Part shown: positions 6,563 through 13,432 of the stretch, in pieces
Layout of the letters: each line of letters starts with the position of its first letter
Position numbering within the stretch: position 1 is the stretch's first letter
DNA from: an uncultured Bacteroidota bacterium
Lineage (GTDB): Bacteria; Bacteroidota; Bacteroidia; Chitinophagales; Chitinophagaceae
Direction: 5' to 3'
NCBI GenBank assembly: GCA_946480675.1
Contig: CAMLKS010000018.1
Span: 1-15,304 of the forward strand
DNA length: 15,304 nucleotides
Notes under the pieces: model-generated
Seen by the model: the letters and a program-made list of their open reading frames with translations, nothing else
Databases searched by the model: none
Told to the model about the DNA's origin: nothing
Position numbers and translations under genes: made by a program

Positions 6563-8296
6563 TCAATTTATTTTCTCATACTTACGCTTGCGGAAGAAGA
6601 TATAGGCAGAAGCAAATATCAATACCAGTACTATCGGCACTGCTATGTTCGCAATACGCCATTTAGTCTTCTCTTTCATTACGCGCTTTCCATCCAGCTT
6701 GCGCAGCACTACTTCTTTCGATCGTGCCTCCAGCAGGCCACTATTGTCGGTCAGGTACTGCACACAATTCAGCAGGAACTCCTTGTTAGAGAAACGAGTT
6801 TGCGTGTAGCGCCAGTATCCCATTTCCATCGGGCCTTCGCTGCGCGAAAAATCATTTTCAAACATTTCACCGTCTGATATAATGATCATCCGCGTGGCTG
6901 TATCCGGTGCCGATTTGTACGGGCGTTTCAGCGAATCTTGCAGGATGCTCAAAAATGCAGGTGCCAGCCTGTTTTCAAATGTCGATTTGAATTTACCTTC
7001 CAGCAATACAGCAGCAGTACGGTATGGTTTATTAAACATCTCCGGCCCCATCGGAAACTTCAGCATACTAAGGCTGATGCGTGCCGGGAAGTTAGATACA
7101 CGGCTGTATTTCGATGATTGTAATAATATTGTTTTCTTAATGCCCGGTGCTGCTATCGTATCCATGCTATTGGCAAAGCGGCTCATAATAGCCGGGATGT
7201 TTTTAACAATGGGATGGTCTGCACTTGGGGTAAATACAGGGTAATATATCCATGGGCGCAATTGGATTTGTGGCCTGTCTCCCTGCATACCTACAGTGAT
7301 GGGTATGGGCAGGCACTGCTGCTGGTCTTCTATTACATCCAGGTTTACACGCACACCCCATTTAAATAAGATGTCATCTATTTCCAGCCCATAGTCCAGT
7401 GTTACAAACTGTGCATTTTTTTGCAGGCTATCCATCGGGGTAAACAATTGGTCTACCACCCACAGTATCTGCCCGCCGTTCATCACATACTGGTCTATCT
7501 TAAATTTCTCTCGGTCATCAATAGGTGTTGTAGGCCTGTTGATGATGATGGCCTTGTAATACTTTGGTATATACATATTGGCCGTCAGGTCGAAGGTGTC
7601 TACCTTGTACTGTGTGGCCAGTGTGGTAAGCATATCATAGGTATTGAAACCCAGTGTTTCGCCATGGCCTACTATATATGCTATCTCTGTTTGCTCCGGC
7701 TGGCTCAGAGTATTAATAGCACTGGCAAATTTATACTCCAGCAGGTTTTCAGAATTGGTCAGGTTTTCCAGCGGGTTGAAACCCATGTTATTTTCCAGCA
7801 GGCGCACCGGCATTTCCTTGCCTTTATACCTTACCATGGCATATGGAAAGATGATCTTCTCCGCATAGCCTTCTTCTTCGCTCTTGGTTTGCAGGTTCAG
7901 CGGCATAATGCCCTTTGCTGACATTTGCTGAAAGATGGGGCCCTTCTCTTCTTCGCTCTTTCCTTCAAACGGGTTGGTAAACTTATACACCAGTTTATTG
8001 CCAGCTACATTGCGCAATGTTTGCAATCTTTCCCTGGTAGCGGTGGCCAGGCGTTGAAAGCCTGCGGGAAAATCGCCTTTCAGGTACACTTCTATCACGG
8101 CCACATCATCCATATTGCGCAGCAGTTTTTTAGTAGGTGCCGATAAGGTGAAACGTTTTTCTTTAGTAAGGTCGAGCCCGGCATGAAAGCGGGCAGCCAG
8201 TATGTTCACACCTACTAATATGGCAGCCAATATCAACAGGCGTACTATTGCCTGGCTTCTTTGAGTCTTTCTTTTGTTAGATGAGGTCGTTGCCAT
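6563..8296 (-). CDS. gldG: GldG, gliding-associated ABC transporter auxiliary subunit
   Basis: This 577-residue protein is GldG-like. It has an N-terminal membrane segment (about residues 17-36), a large extracytoplasmic region and a second membrane segment near the C-terminus (about 548-568) followed by a short basic tail (RKRKYEKIN). The region around IAYIVGHGE (205-213), followed by FNTYDML, a VDTFDLT stretch, then IIINRPTTPIDDREKFKIDQ and GGQILWVVDQL, is typical of the ABC-transporter auxiliary domain shared by GldG proteins. In Flavobacterium, GldA (ATPase), GldF (permease) and GldG are needed for gliding; the substrate is unknown. It starts 9 bp after gldF and precedes the DUF4340 gene by 19 bp. 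No gldA is in the window, so the ATPase must be encoded elsewhere if the transporter is complete. Confidence 0.93.
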   Translation of the reverse strand: MATTSSNKRKTQRSQAIVRLLILAAILVGVNILAARFHAGLDLTKEKRFTLSAPTKKLLRNMDDVAVIEVYLKGDFPAGFQRLATATRERLQTLRNVAGNKLVYKFTNPFEGKSEEEKGPIFQQMSAKGIMPLNLQTKSEEEGYAEKIIFPYAMVRYKGKEMPVRLLENNMGFNPLENLTNSENLLEYKFASAINTLSQPEQTEIAYIVGHGETLGFNTYDMLTTLATQYKVDTFDLTANMYIPKYYKAIIINRPTTPIDDREKFKIDQYVMNGGQILWVVDQLFTPMDSLQKNAQFVTLDYGLEIDDILFKWGVRVNLDVIEDQQQCLPIPITVGMQGDRPQIQLRPWIYYPVFTPSADHPIVKNIPAIMSRFANSMDTIAAPGIKKTILLQSSKYSRVSNFPARISLSMLKFPMGPEMFNKPYRTAAVLLEGKFKSTFENRLAPAFLSILQDSLKRPYKSAPDTATRMIIISDGEMFENDFSRSEGPMEMGYWRYTQTRFSNKEFLLNCVQYLTDNSGLLEARSKEVVLRKLDGKRVMKEKTKWRIANIAVPIVLVLIFASAYIFFRKRKYEKIN

Positions 8297-8305
8297 GTCG
8301 TCGAT

Positions 8306-9067
8306 CTAATGTATCTGGTCTTGTGTAGCGGTATCCCAGGTACGGCTTTGCAGCGATAAACGGGTAAGTGAAATAAACAGGATGATAACAGACAGGAAAT
8401 AGATAACATCACGGCTATCTATCAATCCCCTGCTGATGGAATCGTAGTGAAATGACATACCTACCATACCCAGGTAGTAGTCTATACCATTTACAAATGC
8501 CGGCACCTTGCTCAGCGATTCGAAACCGCTATACAGCAGGTAGCAGGCAAACAAGGATATCAGGAAGCCTACTACCTGGTTATTGGCCAGCGATGAGCAG
8601 AAGATGCCGATAGCTGTAAAACCTGATGCCAGCAGGAACAGGCCGGCATAAGAACCTATGATGCCGCCTGTATCTATGCTATTATCGGCCACCGAAAGGT
8701 TGCTGATGGTATATACATAAATGAGGGTAGGCAGTAATGCAAACACTACCAGTACCAGTGCTGCAAAGTATTTGCCCAGTATCACATCGGTATCCCTCAG
8801 CGGCTTTGTCGCCAGCCATTCTATAGTACCACCGCGAAACTCATCGGCAAACGAGCGCATGGTAATGGCCGGTATCAGCAGTATCAGGAACCATGGTGCC
8901 AATTCAAAGAAAACATCGAGCGTAGCATAGCTATCGCTGCGCAGGATGGTAGAGTCTGGCAATACCCATACGAACAAACCACTGGCTACCAGGAAGACGA
9001 TAATAGCTATATAGCCCACTATGGAACTGAAAAAAGAGCTGAGCTCTTTTATAAAAATACTGCGCAT
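8306..9067 (-). CDS. gldF: GldF, gliding-associated ABC transporter permease
   Basis: A 253-residue ABC-2 type permease with about six hydrophobic segments. The N-terminus MRSIFIKELSSFFSSIVGY leads into the first membrane helix (YIAIIVFLVASGLFVWVL); the FADEFRGGTIEWLATKPL stretch near residue 75 is the cytoplasmic motif usual in GldF and other ABC-2 permeases. It pairs with GldG, encoded 9 bp downstream. I chose the ATG at 9065-9067 because MxxIFxKE is the normal GldF beginning. A longer form from a TTG at 9107-9109 would add 14 residues unlike the family and would begin upstream of the -7 element at 9098-9105. GldF needs the ATPase GldA, which is not present here. Confidence 0.94.
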   Translation of the reverse strand: MRSIFIKELSSFFSSIVGYIAIIVFLVASGLFVWVLPDSTILRSDSYATLDVFFELAPWFLILLIPAITMRSFADEFRGGTIEWLATKPLRDTDVILGKYFAALVLVVFALLPTLIYVYTISNLSVADNSIDTGGIIGSYAGLFLLASGFTAIGIFCSSLANNQVVGFLISLFACYLLYSGFESLSKVPAFVNGIDYYLGMVGMSFHYDSISRGLIDSRDVIYFLSVIILFISLTRLSLQSRTWDTATQDQIH

Positions 9068-9097
9068 ATATATGCCGTTATTAACAATTGAAGTGGG

Positions 9098-9105
9098 CAA
9101 ATATA
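9098..9105 (-). promoter_or_regulatory. Candidate -7 promoter element for gldF
   Basis: On the minus strand this reads TATATTTG, an exact match to TAnnTTTG, 30 bases before the gldF ATG. No TTTG lies at the expected -33 distance. The position supports the ATG at 9067 and implies a leader of roughly 25 nt for the gldF-gldG-DUF4340 operon. Confidence 0.5.
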
Positions 9106-9361
9106 GCAAAATGACACGGCTTTATCCGTCATGCCATTGTGTTAAAAAACAGATAGCGCTGTCACTGCCTACCGGTAGAGCTCATGTATGACACAAAGGT
9201 TTCAAGTCTTCCCCGGCTTCTGCCTTTCACATTATTATTTCTATAATAATCCGTGCTGCTACGGATAAGAATGTACTGGCTGCTGGGTATAGTTCAGGAG
9301 CAACGGCCCTCGTAGCTTTGCTTGTTAATATACACCCCGCATCACCCCCTTTGCGAAGCAG

Positions 9362-9393
9362 CGGGCCCTGCAAGTCGGGGCCCGTATGTTTTT
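9362..9393 (+). terminator. GC-rich terminator-like hairpin
   Basis: CGGGCCC (9362-9368) pairs with GGGCCCG (9378-9384) around a 9-base loop; after four bases comes a run of five T (9389-9393). On the plus strand this has the form of a rho-independent terminator, yet no plus-strand gene precedes it. It could end a small RNA made from the intergenic region, or act as an attenuator if the M23 transcript begins further upstream. Confidence 0.5.
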
Positions 9394-9441
9394 AACATTT
9401 CAGCATTTTCTGCATATGGGGGTTTTTAAAAACCAATAGGC

Positions 9442-9449
9442 TATTTTTG
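9442..9449 (+). promoter_or_regulatory. Candidate -7 promoter element for the M23 gene
   Basis: TATTTTTG is an exact TAnnTTTG match. No TTTG is seen 19-21 bp upstream, only a T5 run inside the palindrome 9421-9434. The implied transcript start, near 9455, lies only about a dozen bases before the CTG proposed as the M23 start codon, which would give a very short leader. Confidence 0.45.
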
Positions 9450-9466
9450 AGGGCAAATCACACTTC

Positions 9467-10441
9467 CTGAAGCGGGTACGGAAATATTTTTATAATACGG
9501 ATACGCACCGGTTCGAAAAGCTGGAAGTATCGTGGCAGGTGAAAGCCTTGCGTATCCTCGGCTTTGTTTCTGCTGCCCTGGTCACTTCCCTCATCATTGT
9601 CGCCATCGCCTTCCGCTTTGTCGACTCCCCTAAAGAAAAAGAGATACGCACCGAAATGCGTATGCTGCGCGACCAGTTTACGCTGCTACAAGCCCGGATA
9701 GATGAGATGAACGAGGGGCTCGCCGAGCTGGAAACACGCGATAACAGCATTTATCGGGGCGTATTTGAATCGGCACCACTGCCCGATAGTGTGCGCATCG
9801 GCAAGCAGTATTCTACTATTGCCCCCGAACAGTTTGCCTACACCCCTTCCGACAAACTGATTGAAAATATAGAAAACGGGATAGCGGCTTTAAAACATCG
9901 CATTACCGTACAGAAACAATCGTACGATACGCTGGAGCAACTGGTAAAAGCCAAAAAGCAAATGCTGGCATCCATACCGGCCGTGCAGCCCGTTTCCAAC
10001 AAAACGCTGGAACGTGTGGCCTCCGGCTTCGGTTACCGCATCGACCCGATATATAAAACGCCTAAAATGCATACCGGTATCGACTTTACAGCCGCTATGG
10101 GCACACCCATCTATGCTACGGGCGATGGTGTGGTGAGCGAGGCCAATTTCGATAACAGTGGTTATGGCAATCATGTTATCGTCAATCATGGCTATGGCTA
10201 CCAAACCCTGTATGGCCATATGGTAAAGATAAAAAGCCGCCGTGGCGAGCGTGTGAAGCGCGGGCAGGTAATAGGCTGGGTGGGCAGTTCCGGCAAAAGC
10301 ACCGGCCCCCACTGCCATTACGAGGTTATAAAGAATGGCCAGAAGATAGACCCCGTTCACTTCTTCTTCAACGACCTGACAGCTACCGACTACGAGCGCA
10401 TGGTGCGCATAGCCGCTGCCAACAACCAGTCGTTCGATTAA
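9467..10441 (+). CDS. M23 (LytM-type) metallopeptidase, probable non-ATG start
   Basis: A membrane-anchored peptidoglycan endopeptidase-like protein. With the CTG at 9467 as start it has 324 residues: a short N-terminal part (KRVRKYFYNTDTHRFEKL), one membrane segment (about 30-49), a region with coiled-coil character (about 55-95), and a C-terminal M23 domain. The zinc-site residues are complete: His202 and Asp206 in MHTGID, and the HxH pair His282/His284 in GPHCHYEV. The fold motifs GFGYRIDP and YATGDGVV are present. The family cleaves peptide cross-links in the periplasm. No ATG fits: the frame has a TAG at 9437-9439 and the first GTG is at 9539. That GTG (300 residues) would be the conservative start, but the 24 residues before it match the N-terminus usual in Bacteroidota M23 proteins (KYxYNTxTxRxEKL), so translation probably begins upstream, at CTG 9467 or less likely ATT 9443. 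It is convergent with the next gene, 4 bp apart. Confidence 0.93.
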   Translation: MKRVRKYFYNTDTHRFEKLEVSWQVKALRILGFVSAALVTSLIIVAIAFRFVDSPKEKEIRTEMRMLRDQFTLLQARIDEMNEGLAELETRDNSIYRGVFESAPLPDSVRIGKQYSTIAPEQFAYTPSDKLIENIENGIAALKHRITVQKQSYDTLEQLVKAKKQMLASIPAVQPVSNKTLERVASGFGYRIDPIYKTPKMHTGIDFTAAMGTPIYATGDGVVSEANFDNSGYGNHVIVNHGYGYQTLYGHMVKIKSRRGERVKRGQVIGWVGSSGKSTGPHCHYEVIKNGQKIDPVHFFFNDLTATDYERMVRIAAANNQSFD

Positions 10442-10445
10442 TCTC

Positions 10446-10934
10446 TTATTTCAGTGCGGTATTGATAGTTCCGCTGAACACGCGTTTTTTAGTACCTGTT
10501 TCGTAAAAAGAGATGGGGCGCACTTCAAAGCCGGCTTCGTCTTTCACAGCCTCACCTTCTACATAATCCAGCGTAGTAATAACCTTATCATCTTTGGTAA
10601 TGATATAGGCCATACCCTGTTTCAGCAGCCATGCACCTACATGGCGCTGTATCACCGGCTCCATAATGCTGGCTTGTGCTTTACTGCCTTGTATAATATT
10701 GATAGTAGCTTTTATACCAATGGGCAGGTCCAGCAATTCAGCATAGCGCTGCTGTTCTGCCTGCGGCAGTTGCATATAGGCTTCTTTAATATCAGCCAGC
10801 GTCAGGTATATGAAATAATTGCCCGATATAGCACGTATATCTTTTATGCCTTCATATTGCATTTTGGCCGTTTGCGCCCACGCTGCTGCAGACAACAGGC
10901 ATAAAAGGCCACACATCAGGAATACTTTTCTCAT
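10446..10934 (-). CDS. Secreted protein of unknown function
   Basis: A 162-residue protein that I do not recognise. It begins with a clear Sec signal peptide (MRKVFLMCGLLCLLSAAAWA) with a likely cut after AWA, before Gln21, leaving a mature periplasmic or secreted protein of about 142 residues. The mature part has mixed helix and strand character, for example LADIKEAYMQLPQAEQQRYA followed by a PIGIKATINIIQG strand region. I chose the ATG at 10932-10934 since it puts the signal peptide at the N-terminus; an ATG 12 codons upstream adds residues that do not fit. It ends 4 bp from the M23 stop (convergent) and is divergent from the beta-lactamase gene across 111 bp. Only a poor -7-like element (TATTTTG, 10954-10960, minus strand) precedes it. 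Confidence 0.8.
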   Translation of the reverse strand: MRKVFLMCGLLCLLSAAAWAQTAKMQYEGIKDIRAISGNYFIYLTLADIKEAYMQLPQAEQQRYAELLDLPIGIKATINIIQGSKAQASIMEPVIQRHVGAWLLKQGMAYIITKDDKVITTLDYVEGEAVKDEAGFEVRPISFYETGTKKRVFSGTINTALK

Positions 10935-10989
10935 ATCAGGTATATTTTGAAAGCAAAATACAGAATACATCCCACTGCCCTACTATCTT

Positions 10990-11021
10990 TTTGGTAGCTG
11001 CATATCACCATGTTATCTTTG
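10990..11021 (+). promoter_or_regulatory. Bacteroidota-type promoter for the class D beta-lactamase gene
   Basis: TTTG (10990-10993), a 20-bp spacer, then TATCTTTG (11014-11021, an exact TAnnTTTG). This is the best complete promoter in the window. The transcript should begin near 11027-11029, about 18 nt before the ATG at 11046. This rules out the earlier in-frame ATG at 11010 as the main start. Confidence 0.75.
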
Positions 11022-11045
11022 CCGTTCATTTTACTCCACGTTTAC

Positions 11046-11903
11046 ATGCGCACCAGTTTTATCATTGTCGTCCTTTCCGTTTTCTTCCTCACTTCCTGCC
11101 GCGATTCGCGGATACACGAAAAAACGGAATGGGGTAAGTATTTCCGGGAACAAGGCATAGATAGTGCCTGTTTTATATTAAGGGATAATAACCACGAGGC
11201 TGTTTATTTCTATAATAAAGAGCGCTGCCTTGCACGTTATTGCCCTGCCTCTACATTCAAGGTATTCAATTCATTGGTGGCGCTGGAAACCGCTGTAGCA
11301 CCCGACGAGCAGCTGGTGATAAAATGGGATAGCATAGTGCGCCCCATTACTGCGTGGAACAAAACCATGAACATGCGCGAAGCTTTTAAAGTGAGCAATG
11401 TACCTTACTACCAGGAGATAGCACGCCGCATAGGCCCTGATTATATGCAGCACTACCTGGATACTGCCAACTATGGCAATAAACGTATGGGTGGCGCTAT
11501 AGACCAGTTTTGGCTGAATGATACGCTGCAGATATCTGCCGATGAGCAGGTAGGTTTTTTAAAGCGCCTTTATTTCTCTGAGTTACCTTTTGCAGAACGC
11601 ACGCAGCGCATTGTTAAAAGCATGATGCTGCAGGAAGAAACACCGCAATACAAACTATATTATAAAACAGGCTGGGCGCAGCTGCCCCGCAAGCAAGTGC
11701 TGTGGATAGTAGGCTTTATAGAAAAGCTGGAGCATGTAAAGGAACATGAGAAATCGATGAACAAAAGCGATATCCGCATGTACCCTTACTTCTTTGCTCA
11801 AAACTTTGAAGTACCTGCTAATGATACAACCAAAGACTGGGCATCTATACGCGTCACTACCCTTAAATCTATACTGAAAGATTTCGGCGCTATGCCGAAG
11901 TAG
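11046..11903 (+). CDS. Class D (OXA-type) beta-lactamase, lipoprotein
   Basis: A 285-residue serine beta-lactamase homologue. All main class D motifs are present: STFK at 69-72 (nucleophile Ser69, Lys72 the candidate carboxylated Lys), SNV at 117-119 (SxV motif, followed by PYYQEIARRIG as in OXA enzymes), YGN at 143-145, Trp156 in IDQFWL, and KTG at 207-209. The length fits a stand-alone enzyme rather than the sensor domain of a BlaR-type receptor, which would have N-terminal membrane helices. The N-terminus is a lipoprotein signal with Cys18 (FFLTSC), so the enzyme is expected to be lipid-anchored on the periplasmic side. It probably hydrolyses penicillin-type beta-lactams; the spectrum cannot be read from sequence. 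No mobile element or unusual base composition surrounds it, so it looks like a resident chromosomal gene. The ATG at 11046 is chosen from the signal peptide and the promoter. A terminator follows. Confidence 0.93.
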   Translation: MRTSFIIVVLSVFFLTSCRDSRIHEKTEWGKYFREQGIDSACFILRDNNHEAVYFYNKERCLARYCPASTFKVFNSLVALETAVAPDEQLVIKWDSIVRPITAWNKTMNMREAFKVSNVPYYQEIARRIGPDYMQHYLDTANYGNKRMGGAIDQFWLNDTLQISADEQVGFLKRLYFSELPFAERTQRIVKSMMLQEETPQYKLYYKTGWAQLPRKQVLWIVGFIEKLEHVKEHEKSMNKSDIRMYPYFFAQNFEVPANDTTKDWASIRVTTLKSILKDFGAMPK

Positions 11904-11935
11904 GGCGATAAGGCAATAAGGTCAATAAGTAAACT

Positions 11936-11978
11936 GGTCAATATGAAGTTCCATCCTCATATTGACCTATTTATTTTA
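11936..11978 (+). terminator. Terminator after the beta-lactamase gene
   Basis: GGTCAATATGA (11936-11946) pairs perfectly with TCATATTGACC (11957-11967), an 11-bp stem with a 10-base loop, followed by the T-rich stretch TATTTATTTTA. It lies 32 bp after the beta-lactamase stop. On the minus strand the following sequence is less T-rich, so its use by menG is less sure. Confidence 0.75.
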
Positions 11979-12025
11979 TCATCAATCCACACTTATCACC
12001 CTATTAACCTACTACCCCTATTACC

Positions 12026-12778
12026 CTATTTAGTAGCCGTATACAGCGTTGTAATACCCAGTGTCAGCGGCCTTGCTTTCGCATCTTTAAATCCGCACCT
12101 TGTCAGCGTATCGCAAAATACTTTTCCTTCGGGGAAAGCCATTACACTCTGTGGCAGGTAGGTATATGCCGTGCTGTGTTTCGATACCATTTTGCCAAGC
12201 GTAGGCAGTATATAGCGAAAGTAGAAAGCATACAGTTGCTTCACAGGGAAGCGTTGCGGCTTTGAAAACTCAAGTATGGCCAGCTTGCCGCCGGGGCGCA
12301 TTACGCGGCTCATTTCTTTCAATCCTTTTTCCAGGTTTTCAAAGTTGCGTACGCCATAAGCACAGGTAACGGCATCAAAGCTGTTGTCTGAAAATGGCAT
12401 AGCTTCGCTATCCCCTGTTTGCAGGGTTATCATGCCCTGCAGCTGTTTTTCCGCAATTTTGGTTCTACCCACAGCCAGCATCTGCTCAGCAATATCTACA
12501 CCGGTTATTTTATCAGGTTTCAATGCAGCGGCGGCTATAGCCAGGTCTCCCGTTCCCGTAGCCACATCCAATATGTTTTTAGGCTGCACCTTCTGTATCT
12601 CCCTTATGGCTTTTTTCCGCCATCCCTTATCTATTCCCAGCGACAGAAAGTGGTTCAGGAAATCATATTTTCCGGCTATGTTGTTAAACATGTCGGCCAC
12701 CTGCGCTTTCTTGCTTAAATTTGAGCCCGCATCCGGCACTACATTAGCCGCCGGGTTCGTAATATTTTCTGACTGCAT
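12026..12778 (-). CDS. menG: Demethylmenaquinone methyltransferase
   Basis: A 250-residue class I SAM-dependent methyltransferase of the UbiE/MenG/COQ5 family. It shows the family signature YDFLNHFLSLGIDKGWRK (residues 38-55), SAM motif I LDVATGTGDLA (70-80), the acidic GVDIAEQML stretch (93-101), CAYGVRNFEN (139-148) and RVMRPGGKLAILEFSKP (158-174). It methylates demethylmenaquinone in the last step of menaquinone synthesis; Bacteroidota typically use menaquinone and not ubiquinone, hence menG rather than ubiE. The frame stays open to 13000, but the ATG at 12776-12778 is chosen because family homology begins soon after it and the extension would overlap engB. It is divergent from engB with a 30-bp gap and faces the beta-lactamase gene across 122 bp. 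Confidence 0.96.
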   Translation of the reverse strand: MQSENITNPAANVVPDAGSNLSKKAQVADMFNNIAGKYDFLNHFLSLGIDKGWRKKAIREIQKVQPKNILDVATGTGDLAIAAAALKPDKITGVDIAEQMLAVGRTKIAEKQLQGMITLQTGDSEAMPFSDNSFDAVTCAYGVRNFENLEKGLKEMSRVMRPGGKLAILEFSKPQRFPVKQLYAFYFRYILPTLGKMVSKHSTAYTYLPQSVMAFPEGKVFCDTLTRCGFKDAKARPLTLGITTLYTATK

Positions 12779-12785
12779 CGGATTG

Positions 12786-12793
12786 CAAAAGTA
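12786..12793 (-). promoter_or_regulatory. Candidate -7 promoter element for menG
   Basis: On the minus strand this reads TACTTTTG, an exact TAnnTTTG, 7 bases before the menG ATG. This close spacing would make the mRNA nearly leaderless. No TTTG is found at the -33 distance. For the divergent engB gene the only exact -7 match nearby on the plus strand is TAAATTTG at 12716-12723, inside menG, also without a -33 element. Confidence 0.4.
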
Positions 12794-12808
12794 CAGTAAG
12801 CTAAACGA

Positions 12809-13423
12809 ATGGAAATACGCTCTGCCAAATATTTGATAAGTAGCCCCAAAGTAGAAGGGTGCCCCAAGCCCGATAAACCTGAATATGCCTTTATCGGCCG
12901 TTCCAATGTGGGCAAGTCTTCGCTCATCAATATGCTTACCAATCAGACCAAACTGGCCAAAACATCGGCCAGCCCGGGCAAAACACAGCTTATCAATCAC
13001 TTTATTGTGAATGATGAGTGGTACCTGGTCGATTTGCCGGGCTATGGCTATGCCAAAGTATCGCAGTCGCAGCGTGCGCAGTGGGAAAAAATGATAGCCA
13101 ATTACCTGCAGCAGCGCGAAAACTTAGTTACCGTATTTGTACTGATAGATAGCCGTCATGAACCTCAAAAAATAGACCTGGCTTTCCTGCGCAAGCTGGG
13201 CGACTGGGGCGTACCTTTCAATATGGTATTTACCAAGGCCGATAAGAGCACCCAGCGAGAAGCGGCTAAACACGCACGCCAGTTTATCGAAGAGATGAAA
13301 AAGGAATGGGAGTTTATACCGCGTAGTTTCATCAGCAGCGCCGTAAAATTTACCGGCCGCAAAGAGATATTAGCCTATATCGGGGAACTGAATGAGAGCT
13401 ATGGTAAGGAAGATGCGGAATAG
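12809..13423 (+). CDS. engB: Ribosome-assembly GTPase EngB (YihA/YsxC)
   Basis: A 204-residue single-domain TRAFAC GTPase, the usual length for EngB. The GTP-binding motifs appear in order: G1 GRSNVGKS (30-37), the G2/switch region SASPGKTQ (53-60), G3 DLPGYGYAKV (75-84), G4 TKAD (142-145) and G5 SSA (176-178). GRSNVGKSSLIN together with LPGYGYAKV is diagnostic of this family. EngB is needed for late assembly of the large ribosomal subunit and acts in the cytoplasm. It starts 30 bp from the divergent menG start and ends 9 bp from the convergent GH3 gene. Nothing looks unusual. Confidence 0.97.
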   Translation: MEIRSAKYLISSPKVEGCPKPDKPEYAFIGRSNVGKSSLINMLTNQTKLAKTSASPGKTQLINHFIVNDEWYLVDLPGYGYAKVSQSQRAQWEKMIANYLQQRENLVTVFVLIDSRHEPQKIDLAFLRKLGDWGVPFNMVFTKADKSTQREAAKHARQFIEEMKKEWEFIPRSFISSAVKFTGRKEILAYIGELNESYGKEDAE

Positions 13424-13432
13424 CATCCTGTA

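Larger units (their letters stand above)
9068..9466. other. Long structured intergenic region between gldF and the M23 gene
   Basis: About 400 bp with no convincing protein gene; the longest ATG frames on the plus strand are 26 codons or fewer. It holds many inverted repeats: CTACCGGTAG (9169-9178), an 8-bp perfect stem ATTATTAT/ATAATAAT (9231-9238, 9243-9250), ATCCGT/ACGGAT (9249-9254, 9261-9266), TGCT/AGCA with outer GGC/GCC pairs (9278-9308), the GC-rich stem at 9362-9384, and GGTTTTTAAAAACC (9421-9434). Three exact TAnnTTTG elements occur: 9098-9105 (minus, gldF), 9313-9320 (plus, TAGCTTTG) and 9442-9449 (plus, M23 gene). The region may encode a small structured RNA on the plus strand ending near 9393, or be a long control region for the two divergent genes. 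I recognise no known RNA family in it. Confidence 0.45.

Noticed and set aside
9193..9215. T-loop-like GGTTTCAAGTC suggesting a tRNA or tmRNA end
   Set aside because: The five-base stem on both sides does not pair and no anticodon arm, acceptor stem or CCA end is present.
9184..9268. Small plus-strand frames (20 and 26 codons) in the intergenic region
   Set aside because: No ribosome-binding signal or conservation visible; they overlap each other in different frames across hairpin sequence.
11010..11045. Earlier in-frame ATG for the beta-lactamase
   Set aside because: It lies upstream of the -7 element and expected transcript start, and would put 12 extra residues before the lipoprotein signal.
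12779..13000. 74-residue N-terminal extension of menG
   Set aside because: It would overlap engB on the opposite strand and resembles no methyltransferase; the ATG at 12778 matches the family start.
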